From the NCBI RefSeq assembly GCF_900100305.1, contig NZ_FNEY01000009.1, positions 84,387 to 148,386 on the forward strand: a stretch of 64,000 bases of DNA. The letters run 5' to 3'. Below the pieces are notes generated by a model, which was not told the origin of the DNA, made no database searches, and saw only the letters and a list, made by a program, of their open reading frames with translations. This document shows positions 55,832 through 64,000 of the stretch, in pieces. How positions within the stretch are numbered: the stretch's first letter is position 1; each line of letters opens with the position of its first letter. The position numbers and the translations under genes were made by a program. The DNA is from Paracidovorax citrulli. GTDB lineage: Bacteria > Pseudomonadota > Gammaproteobacteria > Burkholderiales > Burkholderiaceae_C.

Positions 55832-56085
55832 CATTGTTCGCCCTGATGGGGATGCTCAGAGGTATTGCTGCGTCGCCGCATGCAGCCATGCAGCCTGTAT
55901 CCCACCCATCCGCCGAGCATGAAGGCGAGGCAGCACACGCCCAGCGAGATCATGATGAGATCCCCGATGTCGTTGTCGCTCCTGATGTAGCGCGGGCCAT
56001 ACCACGCGGCAAAACCGTGGAACATGCCGAGGTACGCAGCAGCGGCGAATAAAGAGCCCCCAAAAATAGCCCACAAAATCTTCAT
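55831..56085 (-). CDS. Small two-TM membrane protein, candidate orphan immunity gene
   Basis: 84 residues, TM helices near 3-25 and 44-66, a short charged linker (YIRSDNDIGD) and a basic/His-rich tail. Its ATG overlaps the original stop of the Tae4-like remnant (ATGA), the usual coupling of an effector and its immunity protein. Known Tai4 proteins are periplasmic and not two-TM, so the role is inferred from position only. Confidence 0.6.
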   Translation of the reverse strand: MKILWAIFGGSLFAAAAYLGMFHGFAAWYGPRYIRSDNDIGDLIMISLGVCCLAFMLGGWVGYRLHGCMRRRSNTSEHPHQGEQ

Positions 56086-56383
56086 GGGACGTTCCAGAAA
56101 CGCACCTCTTCTGCCTTGAGATAGTCTGGCCAATACCCCTCCAGCGAGATTCCCCACTGGATCCGAACCACGAACTCAGCGCAGTCACCCTCGATCCGTT
56201 CCATAGGTCAATGTGGTCTCCCTGCCTGCCCGGGCCCCAATAATTTCTGAAGAACAGAATACCTGTTCGTCCATGGATTGACTTGAAAAGATCCGTGCCG
56301 GTTTGCGGGTTTTCAATCTGCTTTCCGACGAATCGGACAGATCGGCCAGGAAGCCTTGATGCGGCCGTGCCAATGATTTTCAT
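56082..56383 (-). pseudogene. Truncated and frameshifted type VI amidase effector (Tae4-like)
   Basis: The ORF from ATG 56383 gives FKSIHGRTGILFFRNYW and GDHIDLWNGSR, the C-terminal catalytic-histidine region of Tae4 peptidoglycan amidases. The frame then goes wrong after SSWF; shifting one base at 56164/56165 restores IQWGISLEGYWPDYLKAEE and VRFWNVP followed by a stop at 56082-56084, the normal Tae4 ending. About 100 residues remain of some 160-190, and the N-terminal half with the catalytic cysteine is missing: only 37 bases separate it from the acetyltransferase stop. Enzymatically dead. Confidence 0.82.
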
Positions 56384-56420
56384 AATGGAAATTCATCCAG
56401 GTCCGGAACAGAAAACGCCC

Positions 56421-56975
56421 CTACTGATCCGTCGCCAGCCGCGAAAACAGTTGCAGATCGATCGGCCGCCCCTCCTTCATCTCGTACCCCCGCCGCACCC
56501 CCTCGCGTGTGAACCCCAGCCTCGCCAGCAGCGCCGCGCTGGCGTGGTTCTCCATGTCCACGTCGGCACCGATGCGGTGGATGCCCAGCCGGTCGAAGGC
56601 ATGCCGGATGGCCGCGGCGACGGCCTCGCGGGCCAGGCCCCTGCCCCAGTACGCCGGCAGCAGCCAGTAGCCGATCTCGGCCCGGCGGTGTTCCCGGTCG
56701 ATGTCGTTGAAGCCGCAGGCGCCGATCAGGCGCTCCGGAGCCCCGGCCAGGCAGACGCACCACCATTGGCCGGTGGCTTCCTGCTGGATGCGGCCGTACC
56801 AGCGGAGCTGCTCGCGGGTGGCCTCCAGGCTGGCATAGCGCACGCCGTAATGTTCGATCACGCGCGGATCGCTCAGGCCCTCGAAGATGCCGGGCAGGTC
56901 GCTCTCACGGAAGGGGCGCAGCAGGCAGCGGGGGGTGTGGATCCCGATGTCGGGGAATGCAGTCGATGCGTTCAT
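56421..56975 (-). CDS. GNAT-family N-acetyltransferase (RimJ/RimL type)
   Basis: 184 residues. TPRCLLRPFRESD at the start, RRAEIGYWLLPAYWGRGLAREA (acetyl-CoA loop, given by its pieces RRAEIGYWL and GRGLAREA) and NHASAALLARLGF are typical of RimJ/RimL-type proteins that acetylate ribosomal-protein N-termini, dipeptides or antibiotics. Substrate unknown. Lies 14 bases after the GlxA regulator on the same strand. Confidence 0.88.
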   Translation of the reverse strand: MNASTAFPDIGIHTPRCLLRPFRESDLPGIFEGLSDPRVIEHYGVRYASLEATREQLRWYGRIQQEATGQWWCVCLAGAPERLIGACGFNDIDREHRRAEIGYWLLPAYWGRGLAREAVAAAIRHAFDRLGIHRIGADVDMENHASAALLARLGFTREGVRRGYEMKEGRPIDLQLFSRLATDQ

Positions 56976-56989
56976 GGCATGGTGGCGAT

Positions 56990-57994
56990 TCAATCGCCGA
57001 AGCGCTCGCGGTAAGCCTGGGGCGGAATGCCCAGGTGCCGCAGGAACAGGTGCCGCAGCGCCTGCTCCGAGCCCAGCCCGACGCGCGCGGCCACGGTCTT
57101 GAGCGGCAGGGCGGCGTCGGATTCGAGCAGCCGGCGCGCGGCCTCCAGCCGGGCCGACTCCACGAAGGCCGAGGGGCTGCGCCCCGTCTCCTGCGCGAAC
57201 ACGCGGCGGAAGTGGCGCTCGCTCATCGCGGCGCGCCCGGCCAGCACCTGCAGGGTGAGGGGCTCGGACAAATGCTCCAGTGCCCAGGCCTGCACGTCCT
57301 GCATGCCGCGGTGGGTGGTCGCCTGGCTGGCGAGCTGCACGCTGAACTGCGATTGCCCGCCGGGCCGCTTGAGGTACATGACCATGTCGCGCGCCACCTC
57401 CAGCGCGAGCGCATGGCCGTAGTCCTCTTCCACCAGGGCGAGCGCGAGGTCGATGCCCGCGGTGACGCCCGCGGAAGTCCAGAGGTGGCCGTCGCGCACG
57501 TAGATCGCATCCGGATCGACCGCCACGCCCGGGTGCAGTGCCTGCAGCCGGGCGGCCACGCTCCAGTGGGTCGCGGCCCGGCGCCCGTCGAGCAGGCCGG
57601 CGGCGGCCAGGAAGAAGCTGCCGGAGCACAGGGCCACCATGCGGCGCACGCGCGATGCCGCGGTGCGAGCCCAGGCCACGATCTCCGGGGCATCGGCCAG
57701 GGCCGCCTCGATGCGGCGGGCCCCGACCAGCAGGGCCGTGTCAGGCATCGCTTCGCGCGCCGCCGCATCGCCGGCGGTGCACAGCACCTCGGTGGCGTCC
57801 AGGGCCATCAGCGTGTCGGAGCGCACGGGGCCTCGCGCGCGGGCCGCCACCGACACGGCGTAGCCGGGCGGCCGGCCGCGCCGCTCGAGGTGCACGTTCG
57901 CATAGTCGAATACCGACAGCGGCCCCACCGCCTCCAGCGCCTTGAAACCCGGATAGACGACGATGTGGACGGACAGGGGCTGGACTGGGTGCAT
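56990..57994 (-). CDS. GlxA-family regulator (DJ-1/PfpI + AraC HTH)
   Basis: 334 residues. The N-terminal PfpI-like domain carries the nucleophile-elbow cysteine in ALCSGSFFLAAAG and the usual DGRRAATHW; the C-terminal AraC domain has two HTHs (VLAGRAAMSERHFRR, VAARVGLGSEQALRHLF). ATG 57992-57994 (MHPVQPL) is chosen. Divergent from frmA, 221 bases away, so it may control the formaldehyde genes, though GlxA regulators often govern amine/betaine catabolism. Confidence 0.9.
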   Translation of the reverse strand: MHPVQPLSVHIVVYPGFKALEAVGPLSVFDYANVHLERRGRPPGYAVSVAARARGPVRSDTLMALDATEVLCTAGDAAAREAMPDTALLVGARRIEAALADAPEIVAWARTAASRVRRMVALCSGSFFLAAAGLLDGRRAATHWSVAARLQALHPGVAVDPDAIYVRDGHLWTSAGVTAGIDLALALVEEDYGHALALEVARDMVMYLKRPGGQSQFSVQLASQATTHRGMQDVQAWALEHLSEPLTLQVLAGRAAMSERHFRRVFAQETGRSPSAFVESARLEAARRLLESDAALPLKTVAARVGLGSEQALRHLFLRHLGIPPQAYRERFGD

Positions 57995-58215
57995 GCGGCG
58001 GGGGAAGAGGCTTTCAATCGGACAAAGCGGGCCGGTCATCGGACATCGGCGGTCGCGCGCTGGCCAGGACTGCCCGGCATGCTCTATAAAGCGCAATTGC
58101 CTGTTCGCCGGCGCGGCCCGGCCGGCCGGGGCATGCGCGGATTGTCCCCGATCGACGCGCCGCCCACGGGGCCGGCCGGCCGCCCTCTTCTCCTTCCCTT
58201 TCGAAAGTATCCTCC

Positions 58216-59322
58216 ATGAAGACCAAAGCAGCCGTCGCCTGGAAATCCGGCGAACCCCTGACCATCGAAACCGTGGACCTCGAAGGCCCGAAGTTCGGCG
58301 AGGTGCTGGTGGAGATCAAGGCCACGGGCATCTGCCACACCGATTACTACACCCTCTCGGGCGCCGATCCGGAAGGCATCTTCCCGGCCATACTGGGCCA
58401 CGAAGGCGCGGGCGTGGTGGTGGACGTGGGCCCGGGCGTCACCTCGCTCAAGAAGGGCGACCACGTGATCCCGCTCTACACGCCCGAGTGCCGGCAGTGC
58501 AAGTTCTGCCTCTCGCGCAAGACCAACCTGTGCCAGCTGATCCGCGGCACGCAGGGCAAGGGCCTGATGCCCGACGCCACGAGCCGCTTCAGCCTGGACG
58601 GCCAGCCGATCTTCCACTACATGGGCACCAGCACGTTCAGCAACTACACGGTGGCGCCGGAGATCTCGCTGGCCAGGATCCGCGAGGACGCGCCCTTCGA
58701 CAAGGTCTGCTACATCGGCTGCGGCGTGACCACCGGCATCGGCGCCGTGCTGTTCACGGCCAAGGTGGAGGCCGGCGCGAACGTGGTGGTGTTCGGCCTG
58801 GGCGGCATCGGCCTGAACGTGATCCAGGGCGCGAAGATGGTGGGCGCGGACAAGATCATCGGCGTGGACATCAACCCCGCCCGCCAGGAGATGGCCCGCC
58901 AGTTCGGGATGACGCACTTCATCAACCCGAACGAGGTGGAGAACGTGGTGGACGCCATCGTGCAGCTGACCGACGGCGGCGCGGACTATTCGTTCGAGTG
59001 CATCGGCAACACCAAGGTCATGCGCCAGGCGCTGGAGTGCACGCACAAGGGCTGGGGGCAGAGCATCATCATCGGCGTGGCCGAGGCCGGCGCGGAGATC
59101 AGCACCCGCCCCTTCCAGCTCGTCACGGGCCGGCAGTGGAAGGGTTCGGCCTTCGGCGGCGCGCGCGGCCGCACCGACGTGCCGAAGATCGTGGACTGGT
59201 ACATGGAAGGCAGGATCGACATCGACAGCCTCATCACCCACACGATGCCCCTGGAGGACATCAACAAGGGCTTCGATCTGATGAAACGCGGCGAGTCGAT
59301 CCGCGGCGTCGTCGTTTACTGA
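58216..59322 (+). CDS. frmA: S-(hydroxymethyl)glutathione dehydrogenase
   Basis: Zinc alcohol dehydrogenase class III, 368 residues. Catalytic zinc cysteine in [12 protein letters not shown]; structural-zinc cysteines in [18 protein letters not shown] site FGLGGIGLN. Oxidises the formaldehyde-glutathione adduct; also reduces S-nitrosoglutathione. fghA follows 55 bases later. Confidence 0.96.
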   Translation: MKTKAAVAWKSGEPLTIETVDLEGPKFGEVLVEIKATGICHTDYYTLSGADPEGIFPAILGHEGAGVVVDVGPGVTSLKKGDHVIPLYTPECRQCKFCLSRKTNLCQLIRGTQGKGLMPDATSRFSLDGQPIFHYMGTSTFSNYTVAPEISLARIREDAPFDKVCYIGCGVTTGIGAVLFTAKVEAGANVVVFGLGGIGLNVIQGAKMVGADKIIGVDINPARQEMARQFGMTHFINPNEVENVVDAIVQLTDGGADYSFECIGNTKVMRQALECTHKGWGQSIIIGVAEAGAEISTRPFQLVTGRQWKGSAFGGARGRTDVPKIVDWYMEGRIDIDSLITHTMPLEDINKGFDLMKRGESIRGVVVY

Positions 59323-59377
59323 TCCAATAGCGACTGCCGGGCCGGTGCCGCCCGGTATGCGATTCCGATCCACAGCC

Positions 59378-60328
59378 ATGACCTACCAACCCATTGAACC
59401 TCCCGACGACGTGAAGGCCGCCCTCGAGGCGGCCGCGCGCAGGCCCCGCGCCGCCCAGGTGCCCGGCCTGGATCTGCTGAGCGAGCACGCCTGCTTCGGC
59501 GGCTCCCAGCGCTTCTACCGGCATTCCTCCGTGGAAATCGGCCTCCCGATGAAGTTCGGGGTGTACCTCCCGCCCGCGGCGCTGCGCGAACCCGGGCGCA
59601 AGGTGCCCACGCTGATGTACCTCGCGGGGCTGACCTGCACCGAGGAAACCTTCATGATCAAGGCGGGCGCCCAGCGCTTCGCCGCCGAACGGGGCATCGC
59701 CCTCATCTCGCCCGACACCAGCCCGCGCGGCCCGCAGGCCGAGGCCTTGGAGGGCGCCAACACCGAGTGGGACTTCGGCATCGGGGCCGGCTTCTACCTC
59801 GACGCCACCGAGGAGCCGTGGCAGCGCCACTGGCGCATGGAAAGCTACCTCATCGAGGAGCTGATCCCGCTGCTGGGGCGCGTGCTGCCGATCGACACGG
59901 CGCGCCTGGGCCTCATGGGCCACTCCATGGGCGGCCACGGCGCGATCACGCTGGCCCTGCGCCATCCCGGCGTGTTCCGCTCGCTCTCGGCCATCGCGCC
60001 GATCTGCGCGGCCTCCCAGTGCGCCTGGGGCGACAAGGCGTTCCGCCGCTACTTCGGGACGTCCTGCAAGACCTGGCAGGCGCACGACGCCACCGTGCTC
60101 ATGCAGCGCCAGCCCGCGGTGCCCTACCCCGACGGCATCCTGGTGGACCAGGGCATGGCGGATGCCTTCCTGGCCGAACAGCTGCACCCCCACGTGTTCG
60201 AGGCGGCATGCGCGCTGATCAAGCAGCCGCTCACCCTGCGCCGGCACGCGGATTACGACCACGGCTATTACTTCATCCAGACGGTGATCGGCGACCACGT
60301 CGCCCACCACGCCGACCGGCTGGGCTGA
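59378..60328 (+). CDS. fghA: S-formylglutathione hydrolase
   Basis: 316 residues, longer than the usual 280 because of an N-terminal extension of about 30 residues. Catalytic serine in MGHSMGGHGA and histidine in DYDHGYYF; LAGLTCTEETFMIKAGAQ is a family hallmark. Completes conversion of formaldehyde to formate and glutathione. ATG 59378 taken; 59345 also possible. Confidence 0.95.
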   Translation: MTYQPIEPPDDVKAALEAAARRPRAAQVPGLDLLSEHACFGGSQRFYRHSSVEIGLPMKFGVYLPPAALREPGRKVPTLMYLAGLTCTEETFMIKAGAQRFAAERGIALISPDTSPRGPQAEALEGANTEWDFGIGAGFYLDATEEPWQRHWRMESYLIEELIPLLGRVLPIDTARLGLMGHSMGGHGAITLALRHPGVFRSLSAIAPICAASQCAWGDKAFRRYFGTSCKTWQAHDATVLMQRQPAVPYPDGILVDQGMADAFLAEQLHPHVFEAACALIKQPLTLRRHADYDHGYYFIQTVIGDHVAHHADRLG

Positions 60329-60499
60329 CGCCCGTCCCTCCCGCGGCCGCGGGCCTGGTCCACACGCGCGCCTCCAGGCCCGGCCCCGGCGCGCGGGGGG
60401 AGGCGGATGCGCGCATTCACGCGGCCGGCATGCCCACGGCGGCGGAATCACGGGCGGTTTCGGGCACCGCGGTGGCGAACCCCGTGGGCCGCTGGGCGC

Positions 60500-60516
60500 G
60501 TTAATGCTGTCTTAAG
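60500..60516 (+). promoter_or_regulatory. PmrA/BasR-box-like sequence upstream of the eptA-type gene
   Basis: GTTAAT-gctgt-CTTAAG: two TTAA-centred half-sites five bases apart, near the PmrA consensus YTTAAK-N5-YTTAAK with one mismatch. The second half-site ends 22 bases before the ATG of the phosphoethanolamine transferase. Confidence 0.6.
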
Positions 60517-60538
60517 CCGCGGCTTTCACACTGCCGCC

Positions 60539-62257
60539 ATGTTCCCGTCGTCCGCCGTCCCGCTCCGCCCCCCTGCCCTTCCTTCCAGCCGTTTTCCGGC
60601 CCGTGCGTCCTCCGGGGGGCTGCATCCGATGGCCGTGCTGCTGTTCGCCTGCCTCTGGATGGGCACGGCCTGCAACCTTCCGCTGTGGGGGGAGGTGCTG
60701 CGGCTGCCGGGTGCGCACACGCTGCGCGGCGGGGTGTTTTCCCTGGCCTTCATGGTGGCGGTGTCGTTCGCCACGGCGGCCGTGCTCTCGCTCTTCGCCT
60801 GGGGCAAGGCGCTCAAGCCCGTGCTTGCGCTGGCCGTGGTGGCGGCGGCGGCAGGCGCCTATTTCATGGGCACTTACGGCATCGTGATCGATCCCGGAAT
60901 GATCACCAACGTGGCCCAGACGGACGCGCGCGAAGCCGCGGACCTGTTGACCTGGAAACTGCCGGTGGCGATGCTCGCCATGGCCGGCCCGCCGCTGGTG
61001 TGGCTGCTGCGCACCCGGGTTCGCCCGCTGGGCTGGCGCCGGCGCGCGGTGCACCAGACGGCCTTCATGCTGGGTGCGCTGGCCGTCGCGGCGGCCTGCA
61101 TTCTCGCGGTGTTCCAGGACTTCTCTTCCACCATGCGCAACCACACGCGCATGCGCTACCTGGTCAATCCGCTCAACAGCGTCTATGCCGTCGGCAGCCT
61201 GGCGGCCAGGCCTCTGCGCCATGACCGCGGCCCGCTGCAGCCGCTGGGCCGGGACGCGCGGCTGGGAGCGACCTATGCGGGCCAGGCGAAGCCGCCGCTG
61301 CTGGTGCTGGTGCTGGGCGAGACAGGGCGCAGCGGCAACTTCGGCCTGAACGGCTACGCGCGCGATACGACGCCCGAGCTGTCGGCACGCAAGGACATCG
61401 CCACCGCCACCGATGCCTGGTCCTGCGGCACCAGCACGGCCGCCTCCGTGCCCTGCATGTACGCGCACCTGGGCAAGGAAGCCTACGAGAAGCGCGGCGC
61501 GGACTACGAAACCCTGATGGACGTGCTGCAGCATGCCGGCCTGGCGGTGCTGTGGGTGGACAACCAGTCAGGCTGCAAGGGCGTGTGCGACCGCGTGTCC
61601 ACCGCCAGCACGTCCGCCACGCCCAACGACCCGACCTGGTGCGCGGACGGCAAGGAATGCCTGGACGACGTCATGCTGAAGGGCCTGGACGCGCGCATCG
61701 CCGCCCTGCCCGCCGAGCAGCGTGCGCGCGGCGTGGTGGTGGTGCTGCACCAGATGGGCAGCCACGGGCCGGCCTACGCCAGGCGATCGCTGCCTTCGCA
61801 GAAGAGATTCCAGCCCGAGTGCAAGACCTCCGCATTGCAGGAATGCACGCGCGAGCAGGTGGTGAATGCCTACGACAACAGCATCGTCTCCACCGACCAT
61901 TTCCTGAACAGCACCATCGGCTGGCTGGAGGCGCGCTCGGCCAGCGCCGAGACCGCCATGGTGTACGTGGCCGACCACGGCGAATCCCTGGGCGAGAACG
62001 GCATCTACCTGCACGGCATGCCCTACTCCATCGCGCCCGATGTGCAAAAGCACGTGCCGTGGATCACCTGGCTGTCGCCGGCCATGCAGCAGCGCACGGG
62101 CATCGCGACCGGCTGTCTGCAGAAGGACCTGCGCAGCCGCCGCATCACGCACGACAACTATTTCCATTCGGTGCTCGGGCTGATGGACGTGCAGACGGGC
62201 GCCTACCAGCCGGCGAAGGACATGTACGCGGCTTGCCGCGTGGCGGCACGGGGCTGA
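60539..62257 (+). CDS. Lipid A phosphoethanolamine transferase (EptA type)
   Basis: 572 residues: five N-terminal TM helices (to about 190) and a periplasmic sulfatase-fold domain. Active-site threonine lies in CGTSTAASVPC; zinc-binding pieces are LVLGETGRSGNFGLNGY and VYVADHGESLGENGIYLHG; several cysteine pairs suit disulfides. Adds phosphoethanolamine to lipid A, lowering affinity for cationic peptides. ATG 60539 is used; 60629 is also in frame and might be used if the PmrA-like box is the -35 region. Confidence 0.93.
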   Translation: MFPSSAVPLRPPALPSSRFPARASSGGLHPMAVLLFACLWMGTACNLPLWGEVLRLPGAHTLRGGVFSLAFMVAVSFATAAVLSLFAWGKALKPVLALAVVAAAAGAYFMGTYGIVIDPGMITNVAQTDAREAADLLTWKLPVAMLAMAGPPLVWLLRTRVRPLGWRRRAVHQTAFMLGALAVAAACILAVFQDFSSTMRNHTRMRYLVNPLNSVYAVGSLAARPLRHDRGPLQPLGRDARLGATYAGQAKPPLLVLVLGETGRSGNFGLNGYARDTTPELSARKDIATATDAWSCGTSTAASVPCMYAHLGKEAYEKRGADYETLMDVLQHAGLAVLWVDNQSGCKGVCDRVSTASTSATPNDPTWCADGKECLDDVMLKGLDARIAALPAEQRARGVVVVLHQMGSHGPAYARRSLPSQKRFQPECKTSALQECTREQVVNAYDNSIVSTDHFLNSTIGWLEARSASAETAMVYVADHGESLGENGIYLHGMPYSIAPDVQKHVPWITWLSPAMQQRTGIATGCLQKDLRSRRITHDNYFHSVLGLMDVQTGAYQPAKDMYAACRVAARG

Positions 62258-62275
62258 GAAGCGGCCCCGTGCCCG

Positions 62276-62297
62276 CGCGCTGCCACGGGGCAGCGCG
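62276..62297. terminator. Hairpin between convergent genes
   Basis: CGCGCTGCC-acgg-GGCAGCGCG, a 9-bp perfect stem in the 51-bp gap between the EptA-type gene and the aldehyde dehydrogenase. No T-run, so a weak or Rho-assisted terminator. Confidence 0.5.
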
Positions 62298-62308
62298 GCA
62301 ATCCTTCC

Positions 62309-63814
62309 TCAGTCCAGTTGCCCCTGGCAAAGGTACTTGGTGTGCAGGTAGTCGTCCAGGCCGTGGGTGGAGCCCTCGCGGCCGTAGCCGGATTCCTTCA
62401 CGCCGCCGAACGGCGCGGCCTCGGCCGCCAGCGCGCCTTCGTTGATGCCCACGATGCCCGTCTCCAGCAGGCCCGCCACGCGCCAGATCCGCCGCACGTC
62501 GCGGCTGTAGAAGTACGCCGCCAGCCCGAAGGGCGTGTCGTTGGCCGCGGCGATGACCTCGGCCTCATCGTGGAACACCGTCAGCGGCGCCACGGGACCA
62601 AAGGTCTCCTCGCAGGCGCAGGCCATGCTGGCATCCGCGCCCGTGAGCACCGTGGGCGCGTAGTAGTGCTCGCCCAGCTCAGCCAGCCGCCGGCCGCCCG
62701 CGAGCACCTTCGCGCCCCGGGCCACGGCGTCCTGCACGTGGCGTTCGATCTTCTCGACCGCACGCTCGTTGATCATCGGGCCGATCTGCGAGGCCGCGTC
62801 GCTCGCCGGCCCCACCTTGAGCGCCGCCACCCGCGCCGCGAGCTTGCCCGCGAACGCCTCGTGCACGGCCGCGTGCACGTACACCCGGTTCGGGCTCACG
62901 CAGGTCTGCCCGCCGTTCCTGAACTTCGCGGCCATGAAGCCGTCCACGGCCGCGTCCACGTCGGCATCCTCGAACACGATGAAGGGCGCGTTGCCGCCCA
63001 GCTCCAGCGAGAGCTTCTTGAGCGTGTCGGCGCTGCGGCGCGCCAGGTGCTTGCCCACGGGCGTGGAGCCGGTGAAGGTGATCTTGCGCACGCGCGGATC
63101 GTCCAGCCAGGCATCGACCACCTCGGGCGTGTGCGCACGCGAGGCGGTGACGATGTTGAGCACGCCCGGCGGAATGCCCGCCTCCTCGGCCAGCGCCACC
63201 AGCGCCAGCGAGGTCAGGGGCGTGTCCTCCGCGGGCTTGCACACCACCGTGCAGCCGGCAGCCAGCGCCGGGGCGATCTTGCGCGCGATCATCGCGGCGG
63301 GGAAGTTCCACGGGGTGATGGCGGCGACCACGCCCACGGGCTCCCTGAGGGCGAACATGCGCCGGCCCGGCACGGGCGCGGGGATGATCTCGCCGTTCAT
63401 GCGCGTGGCTTCCTCGCCGAACCACTCGATGTAGCTGGCGGCGTAGGCGACCTCGCCCTTGCCTTCGGCCAGGGGCTTGCCCTGCTCCAGCGAGATGAGC
63501 GCGCCCAGCGCGTCCTGGCGGGCCATGACGAGGTCGTTCCAGCGCTTGATGAGGGCCGCGCGCTGCTTGGCGGGCACGTGGCGCCAGGTGGCGAAGGCGG
63601 CATGGGCGGCGTCGGCGGCGGCGCGGGCGTCCTGGGCGCTGCCGTCGGGCACCTGCGTGATGGTGCCGCCGGTGGCCGGATCGGTGACGGCGAAGGTGGC
63701 GCCGCTGGCGGCGGCCTGCCACCGGCCGGCGATGCACAGCTGGCTGCGCACCAGCGGCAGGGCCGCGGCAGAGAGTGCGGAAGGGGCGGAGGGAGTGGAA
63801 GCGGAAGAGGTCAT
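62309..63814 (-). CDS. gabD: NAD(P)-dependent succinate-semialdehyde dehydrogenase
   Basis: 501 residues, aldehyde dehydrogenase superfamily. Catalytic cysteine in GGQTCVSPNR and glutamate in LELGGNAPF; ITPWNFPAAMIARK and FTGSTPVGK form the cofactor site. The ending KESGYGREGSTHGLDDYL is the form seen in GabD-type enzymes. Oxidises succinate (or glutarate) semialdehyde. Lies 76 bases downstream of the following dehydrogenase on the same strand. Confidence 0.88.
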   Translation of the reverse strand: MTSSASTPSAPSALSAAALPLVRSQLCIAGRWQAAASGATFAVTDPATGGTITQVPDGSAQDARAAADAAHAAFATWRHVPAKQRAALIKRWNDLVMARQDALGALISLEQGKPLAEGKGEVAYAASYIEWFGEEATRMNGEIIPAPVPGRRMFALREPVGVVAAITPWNFPAAMIARKIAPALAAGCTVVCKPAEDTPLTSLALVALAEEAGIPPGVLNIVTASRAHTPEVVDAWLDDPRVRKITFTGSTPVGKHLARRSADTLKKLSLELGGNAPFIVFEDADVDAAVDGFMAAKFRNGGQTCVSPNRVYVHAAVHEAFAGKLAARVAALKVGPASDAASQIGPMINERAVEKIERHVQDAVARGAKVLAGGRRLAELGEHYYAPTVLTGADASMACACEETFGPVAPLTVFHDEAEVIAAANDTPFGLAAYFYSRDVRRIWRVAGLLETGIVGINEGALAAEAAPFGGVKESGYGREGSTHGLDDYLHTKYLCQGQLD

Positions 63815-63890
63815 GGTGCGGAAAAAGGCAGCCGTTGCACGGCGGGGTCAACAGTTCGTCGGCGGGAGGAAGGTCGGTCCCATGGCGGGC

Positions 63891-64000
63891 TCAGGCCGCA
63901 GCGGAGATGGCCGCCGCGATGGCTTCGCCCACCTGCGTGGTGCTGGCCGTGCCGCCCAGGTCCGGCGTCTTCGGCCCGCTCTGGATCACCTGCTCGATGG
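63891..64000 (-). CDS. Isocitrate/isopropylmalate/tartrate dehydrogenase-family protein, C-terminal fragment
   Basis: Only the last 35 residues are in the window. KTPDLGGTASTTQVGEAI is the characteristic C-terminal segment of the LeuB/Icd/tartrate dehydrogenase family. Tartrate dehydrogenase (TtuC) is the most likely member from the TPDLGG form, but the window edge prevents certainty. Confidence 0.65.
   Translation of the reverse strand, partial: IEQVIQSGPKTPDLGGTASTTQVGEAIAAAISAAA

Noticed and set aside
62309..63814. Missing alpha-ketoglutarate semialdehyde dehydrogenase for the sugar-acid operon
   Set aside because: It is 55 kb away in an unrelated context and its C-terminus fits succinate-semialdehyde dehydrogenases better.

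Overview
The window is GC-rich chromosomal DNA that reads like a member of the Comamonadaceae, probably an Acidovorax or Paracidovorax relative. This rests on overall gene content, on a TCA-cycle locus arranged as in Burkholderiales, and on an intergenic repeat at 3758-3924 of a type I associate with this family. No rRNA, tRNA, CRISPR array, insertion sequence or prophage is visible. Both ends cut through genes.

Layout: (1) 1-7836 is a sugar/sugar-acid operon: two sugar ABC permeases (the first truncated by the window edge), an IlvD/Edd-type aldonate dehydratase, a DHDPS-family dehydratase/aldolase, then dgoK, dgoA and dgoD. It seems to combine a non-phosphorylating pentonate branch with the phosphorylating galactonate branch. 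(2) 7871-13958 holds a FUSC-family exporter, a lipoprotein alpha/beta hydrolase and a chemoreceptor. (3) 14167-19411 is a divergent phosphorelay locus: REC-HPt protein, stand-alone receiver, small HTH protein, another receiver, periplasmic binding protein and PAS-containing histidine kinase. The HTH and receiver ORFs share one frame and are separated by a single TAG. (4) 19412-24499 has a DUF427 protein, a non-coding stretch with two 135-bp-spaced repeats carrying DnaA-box-like sequences, a ferredoxin, a DUF2235 hydrolase, and ribB(A)-ribH-nusB. (5) 24602-29949 has an aminotransferase, ybgC-tolQ-tolR-tolA and a convergent MFS transporter. (6) 30229-37151 is a bo3-type quinol oxidase operon cyoABCD, followed by a SURF1 gene and a RegB/RegA redox two-component pair. 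(7) 37191-43033 holds a TSUP permease, LysR regulator, tRNA-hydroxylation peptidase-family protein, membrane protein, XRE/MmyB regulator with a perfect inverted-repeat candidate operator, and an SbmA/BacA-like transporter. (8) 43250-55748 is a TCA block: acnB, a secreted protein, a CitE-like lyase, a trans-aconitate methyltransferase, mdh, a divergent GntR regulator, then sdhCDAB-sdhE-gltA ending in a clear terminator. (9) 55831-58000 contains a decayed type VI amidase effector (Tae4-like) overlapping a small membrane protein, an acetyltransferase and a GlxA-type regulator. (10) 58216-64000 has the glutathione-dependent formaldehyde pathway (frmA, fghA), an EptA-type phosphoethanolamine transferase preceded by a PmrA-box-like sequence, an aldehyde dehydrogenase and the tail of an isocitrate/tartrate dehydrogenase-family gene.

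The most unusual items are the TAG-split HTH-receiver regulator inside a complete phosphorelay, the truncated and frameshifted Tae4 with a candidate orphan immunity gene, the paired DnaA-box-bearing repeats, the 17-bp-arm palindrome before the XRE gene, and the close linkage of a quinol oxidase, a SURF1 gene and a quinone-motif-bearing RegB sensor.
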